Part shown: one piece after another, positions 1 to 12,160 of the stretch
Layout of the letters: the number at the start of each line of letters is the position of its first letter
Position numbering within the stretch: position 1 is the stretch's first letter
Source of the DNA: Ascochyta rabiei
Lineage: Eukaryota > Ascomycota > Dothideomycetes > Pleosporales > Didymellaceae
NCBI RefSeq assembly: GCF_004011695.2
Contig: NC_082415.1
Span: 496,001 to 560,000, forward strand
DNA length: 64,000 nucleotides
Reading direction: 5' to 3'
Notes under the pieces: model-generated
Databases searched by the model: none
Seen by the model: the letters and a program-made list of their open reading frames with translations, nothing else
What the model was told of the DNA's origin: nothing
Program-made: the position numbers and the translations under genes

Positions 1-3000
1 GACCCCCCCTAACCTCCTATTATAGTTCTGTTCCTAACAGCTTAGCATATATAGTTAGGCTACTAGGCGTTCTAGGTAGAAGTAAAGGTAGAAATAGAAC
101 TTTAATAGCTCCTCTGCCTATTAGTGCTGCCTCTTGCTTAGCCTGCACGCTGTAGTAAAGTACTAGAGGTTCCTATAGTTAGTTAGAATAGTAAACAGCC
201 TAGTAACAGACCCTAATTTAGCTGCCTAGACCCCTAGGCACTTTATAATAGTAGTTAACTCCTTATTATAGATAGTATAGTTCTATTATTCTATTATAAG
301 TATAGTAGAGTAATACGCTACTAGGTAAAGTACCTTCCTATGCTATTAAGAAAGGCAGCTGCCTAGCGCCTTACTAGAGTAGTCTACCTCTAATAGTGTT
401 TTACGCTTAGAGTTCTACTAGGCTAGGACTAGTTCTATTATAAATACGTTCTTTAGCTAGTAGAACACAGCGTCCTCCTCCTGCCCCTACCTAAACAGGA
501 TATCCTTCCCTATAAGTTAATTAAGTAGGGCAGTAATATTAGAGAAGGCTAGGATAAAGTCCTAGTAGAAGTTTACAAACCCTAGGAAACTGCAGAACCT
601 GCGTAAGGACTGTAGAGCTTCCTAATTACAGATAGCTTTAACCTTCTTAGGATTAGAATAAATATCCTTTCTAGGTTCTATAATATATCCTAGGTAGTGT
701 ACTTCCTTTATTATAAATACGTACTTCTTAGGATCTAAATGTAGTTCTGCATCGCGTAGGAGCGTAAGAACTCTGCTAACCTTCCCTAAGTAGTCTGTCC
801 TAGACCTGCTACTATAAACTAGAATATTATCTAGGTACGCAGTAGTATAGTTGCCTAATGTCTCTTAAAGTGCGCTGTTAATTAAACGCTAGAAGGACGC
901 TAGTGCTCTAGCCAGGCTAAACAGGTAGACTAGCTACTTAAAGAGCCTAAAACAGGTATAGAACATAGTAAGGTGCTTATCTCCCTCTGCAACATAAATC
1001 TAGTAAAATACTAAATAGATATTAACCTTAGAGAACTAGTAGGCACCCCCTAGTGTACGCAAGGTCTCCTTAATAAGAGGAAGCAGGTACTAGTTAGTAA
1101 TTATAATGCTATTAAGTGTATAATAGTCTACGTACATACACTACCTGCTAGAGGACTTTTTAACTAGTAGGACTAGAGCCCCTACTAGGGAAGAGGAGGC
1201 GCAGATCTACCCCTTATCTATTAGTGCTAACACCTGTTTCTATAGCTTAAGTAGCTAATCCCTTAGCATGTTGTATAGAGGGCCCTAGAGTAGAGGCTTC
1301 TCCTTTCTAGACTAGTTGCGTTGTAACTATATGTAGTAATCTATCCAGCTTCTATATAGAGAAAGGCTAGAGGCCTTACTCTTATTAAATAGGTCCTAAA
1401 ACTAGACTAACTTAGGGGGAAGAGGGTCTACCTTCTCTGCTGTCTCTTGCGCTCCTAGGGATTAAACTAAGAGGATCTTAGTAATGTTGTAGAGGCTTAT
1501 AGAGATAAACTAGTGCCTAGGTAGGCGCTTCTAGAGCCTATTAGCAAGGGTCTTATTAAACTTAGTTACTAACAGGAGAGCTACGTAAACGTTTAATGTA
1601 CGCTGTAAGGATTTATAGATAATAAGGTTCTCTACCTGTTGTATCCTTAGTATGCCCTTTTCTGCGTCTAACACTACACCCTCTTATTAGAGCTAGGGCT
1701 TCCCTAAAATAACATCCTAGCTTAGACCTAGCACTACGTAGGCTACAGCCTATAAGCACTACCTGTCTAAGTTATACCTAAACAGGACTAAACAGAAGAT
1801 TACAGACTTCCTACTAGTGCCTACTGCTTATACTAAGCGTTGTAGCAGCACCTTAATAAAGTCTCCTCCTAAGCGCGCAGTAAAGTTATTGCTTACTACG
1901 CTAAAGTATTTACACCCTAAGTCTACTAGCGTATTAGCCTAAATTGCCCTATTAATAAATAATAGAATGTAGAATAGGAGCTTGTCTATAGAGTCTGTAA
2001 TAGCTCCTCTAGCAGCCTATAATACCCCTGTACTAGTAGTCTCCCCTACTAATATACTTCTACAGCGCTTCTAACTTAGACTTATATTAGAAGTAGCTAG
2101 TTTCCCCTATATAAACCAGCCTCTTCCTTACCTAAGATTATTACTATCTACACTATAGTTACTACTACGTTAGCATAATCCTAGTAAATATGTCCCTCTT
2201 TACTGCAATAGGTATATAGGTTAGCCTCCTAGCGTTGCTAAAATACCTTATTAGGAACCTATGTAGCCTAGTTAGAAGCAGGCCACTTCTAACCCCTACG
2301 CTTAGCACTGCTGCTAGTGCGAACTGTAGACATAACTGTTATCTTAACGTTACTATTCTTATTATGCTTAGGTAGCGCCTAGGTAGAAGTGTAGCGTAGC
2401 TAGTTTTCTATAGCTATAGTCTTAACGTCTATAGTAATAGACTTATACTCTATAATAGCTGCGTTATCATCTATATAAGTTACTCCTTAGTTTATTACTA
2501 TATTATAGATATTTACGTTTAGAGCCTAGCAGAGCTTTAATAGGCGTTGTTCTCTGTCCTAGTAGAGGCTGCTGCTTTGCACTAGTAGCTGCTTAAACTA
2601 GATAAAACAGTCTAAGAACAACTTGTTAGGACCTTAACAGACGCTTTCTAGCTTTGCCTAGGCCTGTTCCTAGCTGTAGTTATTGCTGTAGCAGAATTCT
2701 AGGTATACTAGGAAGTCCTTTAGGCTCTATACACCTTAGGTAGCCCTAATCTTATAGAACAGAGCTATATCTTGTTGTATAGACCTACTAAGCTAGAACT
2801 ATATAAAGGTAAACATATCCTATAGCCGACTAGTAAAGGATATATCTACCTGCAGCTTATATTCTATTATAACCTACTACACCTTAAATAAGGATTTGTC
2901 TCTAGTAAAGGCCTTACCTATAGAAAGAGGTTTTCTATAGGCTGTAGACGTCTGTATAGGGGTATACAGGCCTAAGGTAGACGCTAAAAACAGCTCTTTA

Positions 3001-3483
3001 TAAGGCGGGTTAGGGGCTAGAGTAGACGTTAATAGGTATAGTATTACTTCTAAGGAGGATAGTAGGACTATAGACGCAGGTCTAGTATAGGTATTAGCTG
3101 TTTATACTAGAAACTCTACAAACACGCGTATATTAGAGTTATTACGCTTAAGTAATACTATATACTTATTAGCGGCTAATAAGGCTTACTATAAGTTTGT
3201 CATAAACTATAACGTCTAGGCTATAAATTCCTAAAGGGTTAAGGGGACAGATTTATCTAAGGCGTTATTCTAGGAGCTGGCTAACATAGTACAAGTGCTA
3301 GCTGTTCTCCTAGAAGAAGAGATACAAATATTAAGGACTAGCCTTAGGGTAGGATGTAATAAGGGTTAATATAGTATTGTATCTCTTAAGAAGGTAACAC
3401 GTTGCGTGTCCTTCTAATATGTCTATAGGGCACGTAACTGCCCTATCTCGCTTAAGGCTTAGACAAGGTCTAAGCCTATAACA
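1..3483 (-). mobile_element. Ty3/gypsy retrotransposon, minus-strand copy, truncated by the window edge
   Basis: This is the 5' half of a gypsy element read on the minus strand. It matches the full-length plus-strand element at 7066-14190: base 1 here corresponds to about 10548 there, and the 5' LTR is at 3329-3483. Going from 3483 downwards it covers leader, gag, protease, reverse transcriptase and the start of RNase H. The RT block (about 650-1250) is recognisable by comparison with the other copy. All frames are broken by TAG/TAA of RIP type, and the gag ATG kept in the other copy is lost here. The remaining 3.6 kb and the second target duplication lie outside the window; the bases next to the LTR are AGCTG (3484-3488). 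Confidence 0.9.
3329..3483 (-). repeat. 5' LTR (155 bp) of the minus-strand gypsy copy
   Basis: Reverse complement of the 155-bp LTRs at 7066-7220 and 14036-14190. Read on the minus strand it starts TGTTATAGGC and ends in CCTTAATA, where CCTTAACA in the least mutated copy shows the original CA terminus. Confidence 0.9.
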
Positions 3484-3488
3484 AGCTG

Positions 3489-4419
3489 CAATAGGAGTTA
3501 GTCTATTAAGGCACTAGAGTTAGAGAGGTGTTAGCAAAGCTAGCACCTGCTCTATTACCTAAGAAGAAGGGCAGTGCTAATAAGGTAGATATTCTAGCTA
3601 ACAATAACTCTAATATAAGTAATATTAAGAACCTATAAGAGGGTTTCCTTATTTATATAGTAAGGAGGATTCTTTTTATTAGTTTTCTTTTATCTTTCTA
3701 TTGTATAACACAGTTAGAGGCGTTTTAGAGTTAAAAGATTTCCTTTATTCTTTTTTTAAATTATAATGTCCTTATACTTACTAAATCTCCTAGCCTTATT
3801 CCTTAGCTACCTTCTAGGCATTATGCATGCAGGTAGCTAATACTAAGGCATCCTTGTAATTAAATTTCTAAACTAGGTTTGTACCTAAATTAGGCCCTTT
3901 CTAATCCTAACTCTCTGTTACGATCTACAGAACACGGGAAGGATGTAAGATAACTACGGTGCATAGGGCACAGTAATTACGACAAGTTATTAAGTTTAGC
4001 GTAAGCAAACATAACAGTGTTAGTACTTAGTAAGAGGCTAAGGATTACGTAACATAATTAGGCTTAGTATAATTAGTACGATTAGTAATTAGTATAATTA
4101 GTAATTAGTGTAATTAGAGGATCCTTAACACTAATGTTAGGAGTTCTACTAAGGGAAGATAGTAACCTACTAGTATCTGTTACAACCTACTAGCAGATTC
4201 TATTAAACCTAGTAGAACCTTCCTTTACTTACCTTTACTTTTACTTATAGAGAGTATAGGCCTTACTACTATAAGTATGTCTCTCTCTCCGCCCTCTTAT
4301 AGCTTGCTGTCTGCTATTTTATTTACTCCTCTTTTAAATCTATTAGTTTACTACATCGCTACTTTTATGCTTATAAAGTCTACCTTACAACTAATTAGTC
4401 TATATTACTACTACTATTA
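3489..4419. other. Degraded AT-rich stretch, no gene recognised
   Basis: This lies between the gypsy LTR and the recognisable gag element. I see no coding frame. A patch at about 3916-4000 begins TGTTACGATC and keeps CGA, CGG, ACGGG and TGCAT words that are rare in the surrounding sequence, so it is less mutated. It could be part of an LTR because of the TGTTA start, but no partner copy was found. Around 4060-4110 there is a run of imperfect TAATTAGTA-type repeats. Confidence 0.4.
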
Positions 4420-4882
4420 TTAAAGTATATAGTTAGTAGGAACACAACCCTTATAGTTTATGTTTAACCTTATTAATTAAGTTTGTCTTTAGAATCTTAC
4501 CCTGCTCTTAAACTAGACAGTCTACTCTGCACTATTTATTACACCCTATCTTTACAAGCTTTACTTAGTTAATAGCCCTAACTAATCTACTAGTGCTTAT
4601 CCCTAAGAACTAATAGAATTAGTGCTTACAGTCTTTAACTAAAGTACAACTTTTACATTTTAAACACCCCTAAGATAAGTACTATTAGATCCTGTGCTAC
4701 ACCTAGCAACTCTATAGCTAGCAACGTTAACATAGATATAACTGTTACTAGTAGCACTATAAACATTGTAAAGCCTAATCTCTATTATAGAGACTGTAGC
4801 AAGCCTAATAACTAGCTTATACAATAGGACCTCTTCTTTACCTTTTAAGGTAAGAAGGTTCCTAAGGTTAAATTAGTAGCCC
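4420..4882 (+). pseudogene. Gag element, 5' part (interrupted by copia-1)
   Basis: First part of a retrotransposon gag region. It matches the reverse complement of about 45000-45440 closely, including the stretch around 4590-4680. It stops exactly at the copia-1 LTR: bases 4878-4882 (AGCCC) are repeated at 17289-17293, where the same sequence continues. Joined across the insertion it leads into the gag domain at 17294-18290. The frame is broken by RIP-type stops. Confidence 0.75.
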
Positions 4883-5050
4883 TGTTAGATTGGATGGTAA
4901 TAGTAATGAGTTAATAATAATGTATTAATAATCTGTTCTTGTTCTATGTAAGGGTGATTTTCGTCTTATCTAGGTTCTAGTAGGGGCCTCTACACAGTTT
5001 CTTAGCAGGTATATCGCCTAACCTATTTCTCTAATACCTTTTATTTAACA
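4883..5050 (-). repeat. 3' LTR of copia-1 (168 bp)
   Basis: Pairs with 17121-17288. Written on the plus strand it begins TGTTAGATTGGATGG and ends TTATTTAACA. This copy keeps TGG and TGA words, so it is less mutated than its partner. Confidence 0.92.
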
Positions 5051-7060
5051 CACCCCCTTAGCTTAGAATTCTATTGCAAGCTGTGTAAACTAGTTAATTA
5101 ACTCTTTAACATAAGGTCCTCTAGTTGCTCTTGTATCCTCTTAAGCAGGATATCCCTTAATATACCCTTCTAGCCCTTAACAAGTCCTAACTAATTAAGA
5201 AAGCTAGCCTATTTGCTAATTAGCAACAACTTTGTAAATCTATCTGTAATTATCTTATTAGATAGGATATATTCTACTTTAATTATTTAATAGTTAACTT
5301 CTTATTATAACTAGTAGTTGTGTACATTAATATACTAAAGCTTAGTTTATATCTTAGTAATATCTATACTAACTAGACATATTATCTATATATTATTATA
5401 TTTAATTATTATTATTAGATTACTTAGAATTACCTAAAGCTCTTTTAATAGTTAAGAAGTAAATATTGCTTCCTTAGCTACTTAAGACAGTGCTAGGAGC
5501 TTAGCCTTAGTAGTTAATGTTGTAACAGTATCTTGTTTATTCGCTCTCTAGGTAATAAGTCCTCTAAATAGCTTAATAGCGTATCCTTAGGAACTCTTCT
5601 AGTCTACAGTGTTATTAGCAAATAATACGTTGCTTGCAACTTTAAGTCCTTTACCCTATCTAAAGTTAAGTAATAGATTTCTTATCTTCTATAGGTACAG
5701 AAGCGCTAAGTTAGCAGTGTCTTAGTGTTTATTACTTAGGTTAACTAGAAGGTATGTAAGTTGCGATGTGGCAAACGCTATATTAGGTTAAGTAGTTACT
5801 ACTATAAATAATAGGGATCTAATCTTTTACTAATATTAATTAATCTCTAGTAGTTTAGCTAGACTATTTCTAGGCTTAAGTTTAATTCTAGATATTAGCG
5901 TATTATGCCTTACGTCCTATCTAGTTACTAATTAACTATTCTTGTTAACGTATGCAGCTTGTAACAATTAAATTGTCTATTACTATCTATTATATTAGAA
6001 TTCTACACTAAGGAACTATTAAAGGTTATCTCCTCTAGTGTATAGGTATTACATCTATATCTATTTAATAGCATTATCTACCTCTTATTTGTGCTTTAGG
6101 TAGTATGCGATTATAATATTATCTATATAGAAGAAGATAATTATTCTATCTTTAATTATACAGTATAGCTCTTATAGTACTTATTTAAATTTAATTCTAG
6201 CTAATATTGCTATAAGTTCCTTCTACTATAGTAGAGGGGAGATGTAGAGTCTATATAAGGCTTTCTGTACCTTTAGTAAGGTGCCTATCTTCTAGTATCC
6301 TCTTAGCATCCTTATATATATTTTGCAGTTAATAGCTATATAGATAAACACATTTATAATATCCTATTATTTTAGTTTAAGATTATATTTTAGAGTAATT
6401 ACTATTAGTATTTTAAGTAATTAGCCTATACGTGTTACTGTATATATGTCTTATAACATAATATTATATTATTAGTCTTCTCTAACGATAAGCCTTACTT
6501 TACACTTATTAAGGTGGTAGTGTTTATTAAACTTATATATATAGACCTACATATAGTTAAGTATTTATTATTTAGACTTCTAAACTAGAGCTACTAGAAC
6601 TTTAGTCTATAACTCTATTTGTTTATAGCTTTATAGGTGTTTATTTTCTACTTGTTTAAATATCTTCTAGAGAGGGTGCTCCTCTAGCTTTAAGTATACT
6701 GTAGGTAATAGCAGAAGTTTATTTTAATACAGCTTAATTTGCTTTACTATACTCCTCTTTAATTAAGCTTTATTAAAAGGTTTTCCTTTATGTTAACTAA
6801 GGTGTTCTGCCCTAGTGCCTGCTATAAATGTAGCTGCCTACAGTATTTTTATAGACGTTCCTTAGTCTTGTTTAAGTTGGTCTATTGTCTTATTATAGCT
6901 TATCTATTTAGTTAGGAATACTGCTAGCAGAGGAGTTAGTAGAGGCGTTAGGTATGCTTCTACAATCTTCCTGCTTTAGTAATATTAGGGTTGTTTAGCA
7001 CGTAGAGTGTTCTTCTACGTTGTCTTATTCTTATAGAACGTTTTAGTTCTAGATATATAG
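5051..7060 (-). pseudogene. Copia-1 pol, RT and RNase H part (broken)
   Basis: This is the 3' half of copia-1 on the minus strand. The reverse transcriptase active-site box is at 6118-6129 and reads FFYIDNIIIA in its context, where copia elements have Y-V/I-D-D; the second Asp is now Asn, a G-to-A change expected from RIP. RNase H should lie between there and the polypurine tract at 5051-5060. Many TAA/TAG codons break the frame. It was separated from the gag/integrase half (14196-17120) by the gypsy insertion at 7061-7065. Confidence 0.8.
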
Positions 7061-7065
7061 CTCTA

Positions 7066-7220
7066 TATTATAGGCTTAGACCTTGTCTAAGCCTTAAGCA
7101 AGACAGGGTGGTTACGTGCCCTACAGACATATTAGAAGGACACGCAACGTGTTACCTCCTTAAGAGATACAATACTATATTAACCCTTATTACATCCTAC
7201 CCTAAGGCTAGTCCTTAATA
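7066..7220 (+). repeat. 5' LTR of gypsy element (155 bp)
   Basis: The start reads TATTATAGGC and the end CCTTAATA; the 3' LTR has TGTTATAGGC and CCTTAACA, so both termini here carry RIP-type transitions (G to A, C to T). Confidence 0.93.
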
Positions 7221-8700
7221 TTTGTATCTCTTCTTCTAGGAGAACAGCTAGCACTTGTACTATGTTAGCCAGCTCCTAGAATAACCCCTTAGATAAATCT
7301 GTCCCCTTAACCCTTTAGGAATTTATAGCCTAGGCGTTATAGTTTATAATAAACTTACAGTAAGCCTTATTAGCTGCTAATAAGCGTATAGTATTACTTA
7401 AGTGTAATAACTCTAATATATGCGTGTTTATAGAGTCTCTAGTATAAATGGCTAACGCCTATACTAGACCTGCGTCTATAGTCCTATTATCCTCCTTAGA
7501 AGTAATACTATACCTATTAACATCTACCTTAGCCCCTAACCTACCCTATAAAGCGCTGTTTTTAGCGTCTACTCTAGGCCTATATGCCTCTATACAGACG
7601 TCTACAGCCTATAGAAAACCTCTTTCTATAGGTAAGGCCTTTATAGGGGATAAATCCTTATTTAAGGTGTAGTAGGTTATAATAGAACATAAGCTGTAGG
7701 TAGATATATCCTTTATTAGTAGGCTATAGGATATATTTACCTTTATATAGTCCTAGCTTAGTACGTCTATATAATAAGATATAGCTCTATTCTATAAGAT
7801 TAGAGGTACCTAAGGTGTGTAGAGCCTAGAGGACTTTCTAGCATACCTAGAATTCTGCTACAGCAACAACTACAGCTAGGAACAGGCCTAGGCAAAGCTG
7901 GAAAGCGTCTGTTAAGGTCCTAACAAGTTGTTCTTAGACTGTTTTATCTAGTTTAAGTAGCTACTAGTGCAAAGTAGCAGCCTCTACTAGAATAGAGAAC
8001 AACGCCTATTAAAGCTCTGCTAGGCTCTAAACGTAAATATCTATAATATAGTAATAAACTAAGAAGTAACTTATATAGATTATAACGCAGCTGTTATAGA
8101 GTATAAGTCTATTACTATAGACATTAAGACTATAGCTATAGAAAACTAGCTGCGCTATATATCTACCTAGGCGCTGCCTAAGCGTAATAAGGACAGTAAT
8201 GTTAAGATAACAGTTATGTCTGCAGTTTGCACTAACAGTAGTGCTAAGCGTAGGGGTTAGAAGTAGTCTGCTCCTAACTAGGCTACGTAGGTTCCTAATA
8301 AGGTATTTTAGCAACGCTAGAAGGCTAACCTGTGTACATGTTACAGTAAAGAAGGATATATTTACTAGGATTATACTAACATAGTAGTAACTATAGTACA
8401 GGTAGTAATAGTCTTAGGTAAGAAAGAGGCTAGTTTATATAGAGGAAACTAGCTACTTCTAATATAAGTCTAAGTTAGAAGCGCTGTAGAAGTATATAAG
8501 TAGAAGAGACTACTAGTGTAGGGGTATTATAGGCTGCTAGAGGAGCTATTACAGACTCTATAGATAAGCCCCTATTCTACGTTCTATTGTTTATTAATAG
8601 GGTAATTTAGGCTAATATACTAGTAGACTTAGGGTGTAAATACTTTAGTATAGTAAGCAATAACTTTACTATACGCTTAGGAGGAGACTTTATTAAGGTG
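7221..8700 (+). pseudogene. Gypsy gag region (broken)
   Basis: An open stretch from the ATG at 7448 runs 74 codons and then breaks. Around 8320-8390 the translation has a decayed CX2CX4HX4C zinc knuckle: one Cys, the His and the last Cys are now Tyr (TGC/CAC to TAC changes), and the run SKEG between them is intact. That knuckle marks the nucleocapsid end of gag. The gag start cannot be fixed because upstream frames are also broken. The minus-strand frame at 8027-8314 is a by-product of the skewed base composition. Confidence 0.7.
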
Positions 8701-11700
8701 CTGCTATAACGCTTAGCGTAAGTAGTAGGCACTAGTAGGAAGTCTATAATCTTCTGTTTAGTCCTATTTAGGTACAACTTAGACAGGTAGGACTTATAGG
8801 CTATAGCCTACATAGTGCTAGATCTAAGATAGGATGTTATTTTAGGGAAGCCCTAGCTCTAATAAGAGGGTGTAGTGTTAGACGTAGAAAAGGGCATATT
8901 AAGGATATAATAGGTAAGGAACCTTATTATCTATAAATTCTTATAGTATATATTAAACGTTTACGTAGCTCCCCTATTAGCAATAGAGTTAAACAAGGCC
9001 CTAGCTAATAGGCTCTAGAAGTACCTACCTAGGGACTAGTTTGTCTCTATAAGCCTCTACAACATTACTAAAATTCTCTTAGTTTAATCCCTAGGAGCGC
9101 AAGGGACAGCAGAGGAGGTAGACCCTCTTCCCTCTAAGTTAGTCTAGTTTTAGAACCTATTTAAGAAGAGTAAGGCCTCTAGCCTTCCTCTATATAGGGG
9201 CTAGATAGATTACTATATATAGTTATAACGCAACTAGTCTAGAAAGGAGAAGCCTCTACTCTAGGGCCCTCTGTATAACATGCTAAGGGACTAGCTACTT
9301 AAGCTATAGAAACAGGTGTTAGCACTAATAGATAAGAGGTAGATCTACGCCTCCTCTTCCCTAGCAGGGGCCCTAGTCCTACTAGTTAAAAAGTTCTCTA
9401 GTAGGTAGCGTATGTGCGTAGACTATTATACACTTAACAGTATTATAATTACTAACTAGTACCTACTCCCTCTTATTAAGGAGACCTTACGTACACTAGG
9501 GGGTGCCTGCTAGTTCTCTAAGGTTAATATTTATTTAGCATTTTACTAGATTTGTGTTGCAGAGGGAGATAAGCACCTTACTACGTTCTATACCTGTTTT
9601 AGGCTCTTTAAGTAGCTAGTCTACCTGTTTAGCCTAGCTAGAGCACTAGTGTCCTTCTAGCGTTATATTAACAGTATGCTGTAAGAGACATTAGGTAACT
9701 ATACTACTATGTACCTAGATAATATCCTAGTTTATAGTAGCAGGTCTAGAACAGACTACTTAGGGAAGGTTAGTAGAGTCCTTACGCTTCTACGCAATAT
9801 AGGGTTATATTTAGATTCTAAGAAGTGCGTATTTATAATAAAGGAAGTATACTACCTAGGATATATTATAGATGCTAGAAAGGATATTTATTCTAATTCT
9901 AAGAAGGTTAAGGCTATCTGTAATTAGGAAGCTCTACAGTCTTTGCGTAGGGTCTGCAGTTTCCTAGGGTTTACAAACTTCTACTAGGACTTTATCCTAG
10001 CCTTCTCTAATATTACTGCCCTACTTAATTAACTTATAGGGAAGGATATCCTGTTTAGGTAAGGGTAGAAGGAGGACACAGTATTCTACTAGCTAAAGAA
10101 CGTATTTATAACAGAACTAGTCCTAGCCTAGTAGGACCCTAAGCGTAAAACACTATTAGAGGTAGACTACTCTAGTAAGGCGCTAGGTAGCTGCCTTTCT
10201 TAATAGTATAGGAAGGTGCTCTGCCTAGTAGCGTATTACTCTACTACACTTATAATATAATAATAGAACTACACTATCTATAATAACAAGTTAACTGCTA
10301 TTATAAAGTGCCTAGGGGTCTAGGTAGCTAAATTAGGGTCTATTACTAGGCTGTTTACTATCCTAACTAACTATAAGAACCTCTAGTACTTTACTACAGC
10401 GTGCAGGCTAAGTAAGAGGCAGCACTAATAGGCAGAGGAGCTGTTAAAGTTCTGTTTCTACCTTTGCTTCTGCCTAGGACGCCTAGCAGCCTAACTAGAT
10501 ATGCTAAGCTGCTAGGAACAGGACTATAATAGGAGGTTAGGAGGAGTCTATAGGATAAAAACCCTAGTTTTAGTATTAGTAATAAGTACACTAGGCCCTA
10601 GTATACCTCTACTTTTTATTAATACGTATATGTAATTACTATAGGATAAAGGTGTTTAGTAGAACGTAGAGTATATAGTATGCCTGTCCGCTATCTATAA
10701 TAGAGCCTACTAGTTCCCTTCTAAGGCTAAGACTACTTATTAAATTATAGATTACACGCTTAGTGCTTATAGTATGCTACTATACTATAGGGTTACGTAG
10801 GTTCTACGTTAGAAGCTACTTATAACTATAATAATCTAAAGGGTACACAAATCTAACCTAACAGGCTATCTAGGTGCTAACACTACATTCTACATTTTTA
10901 GACATAACTTCTTCTAGAAGGAGATGTTACAGGACGTTTAGTGTTATATCTATAACTACTACTATTTTAGCGCGTATGTGTTATAGCGCTAACAGCAGGG
11001 CTTACTCTAGCTATTACCTATTACTAACTGTTTTTAGTCCTAGATTTTAATAGACTTTATAGTTAACCTTTCTTAGGCTAATAAGAACGTACTGCGCTAT
11101 CTCTTAGTTATTATAGATTACCTTTCTAAGTATATACAGCTTAAGGTAATAACTTCTATAACTATAGAATATTACGCTAAGGTCTTCTATAATATGTAGT
11201 AGTAGTTCTAAGGCTTTTTTAGCTCTATAATCTTAGACTGCAGCTTAGACTAGCTAGGACATTTTTAGATAACGCTGTGTAGCCTAATAGGGGTAGACTA
11301 GCTACTCTCTACAGCCTATTACCTCTAGACAGACAGAGGGACAGAGTAGGCTAACTAAGAGGTGTAGACAGTCCTATAGGTTATAGTTAACTTTAAACAG
11401 AATAACTAGCCTAACTACCTTCTAGCCTACTAACTAGCTCTTAACAATTACAATTCTTTAGTTACTAGGGTTAGTTCTAACCTACTTCTCTACAGCTATA
11501 ATATAGACCTGCTATAGACAACAGTACTTCTAACTATTAGCTAGAACACACTATAGGGACAGGTAGTCTATTTTCTAGACTACCTCTAGTAGGGTATAGA
11601 GCTTACCTAGGCAGCTATAGTATAGATATAATAACGCACCTAGAACGTAATAGACTACAGCTATAGGCCTGTAGAGTAGTACTATATAGAAGATAGAGTG

Positions 11701-12160
11701 TAGTTTTCTCTCTACAATATAAAAACTAACAGGCTAAGTTAGAAGCTTAACTAGCTACAAGCCTAGTATATAGTAGTTATAGTCCCTACCCTTCTGATAG
11801 TTACTTTAGATCTACTAGGTAACCTCTATAAGATAGTGTATATAGACCTACTAGAATATACAGCCTCTAACCTACTACTAACACAGCGCCTATAGGAAAG
11901 TAGACTAGGTCTACTAGTTGTTCTAGAGGAGGATAATCTAACCCTAGCTAAATAGGAGGTAGAGGTAATTCTAAAAAAGAAGAGGGCCTGTAGATAGAAT
12001 AAGACATAGATTCTAGTTAAATAGAAAGGATATACAAAGCTAACGTAGAAGCCTCTAGACGTATTATAAGATATAATAGCCTAAAAGGCTTTTATAGCAG
12101 TATATTTAGAATATAAGAAATAGGTAAAGGTAAAAAGAACTTTTATTATTTTAGAATAAC
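8701..12160 (+). pseudogene. Gypsy pol: protease, RT, RNase H, integrase, chromodomain (broken)
   Basis: RT is clear at 9709-9927: MYLDNILVYS, then KKCVFIIKEVYYLGYII, matching the gypsy palm and thumb, with the catalytic YLDD changed to YLDN (9712-9723). RNase H follows (about 10100-10450). The integrase HHCC finger has His and Cys turned to Tyr near 10900, and the core domain runs to about 11450 (IIDYLSKY near 11110, later TDRGTE). A chromodomain is visible at about 11950-12100 (EVEVILKKKRAC, then KGYTKLT), typical of chromoviruses, where it may steer integration to heterochromatin. Dozens of TAG/TAA codons, mostly at Trp and Gln positions, make it non-functional. Confidence 0.88.

Noticed and set aside
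8027..8314. 95-aa minus-strand frame within the gypsy gag region
   Set aside because: A low-complexity frame produced by the TAG/CTA-rich composition on the strand opposite gag. No family features.
10394..10591. 65-aa minus-strand frame opposite gypsy RNase H
   Set aside because: Antisense shadow of pol. It has no counterpart in the inverted gypsy copy beyond composition.
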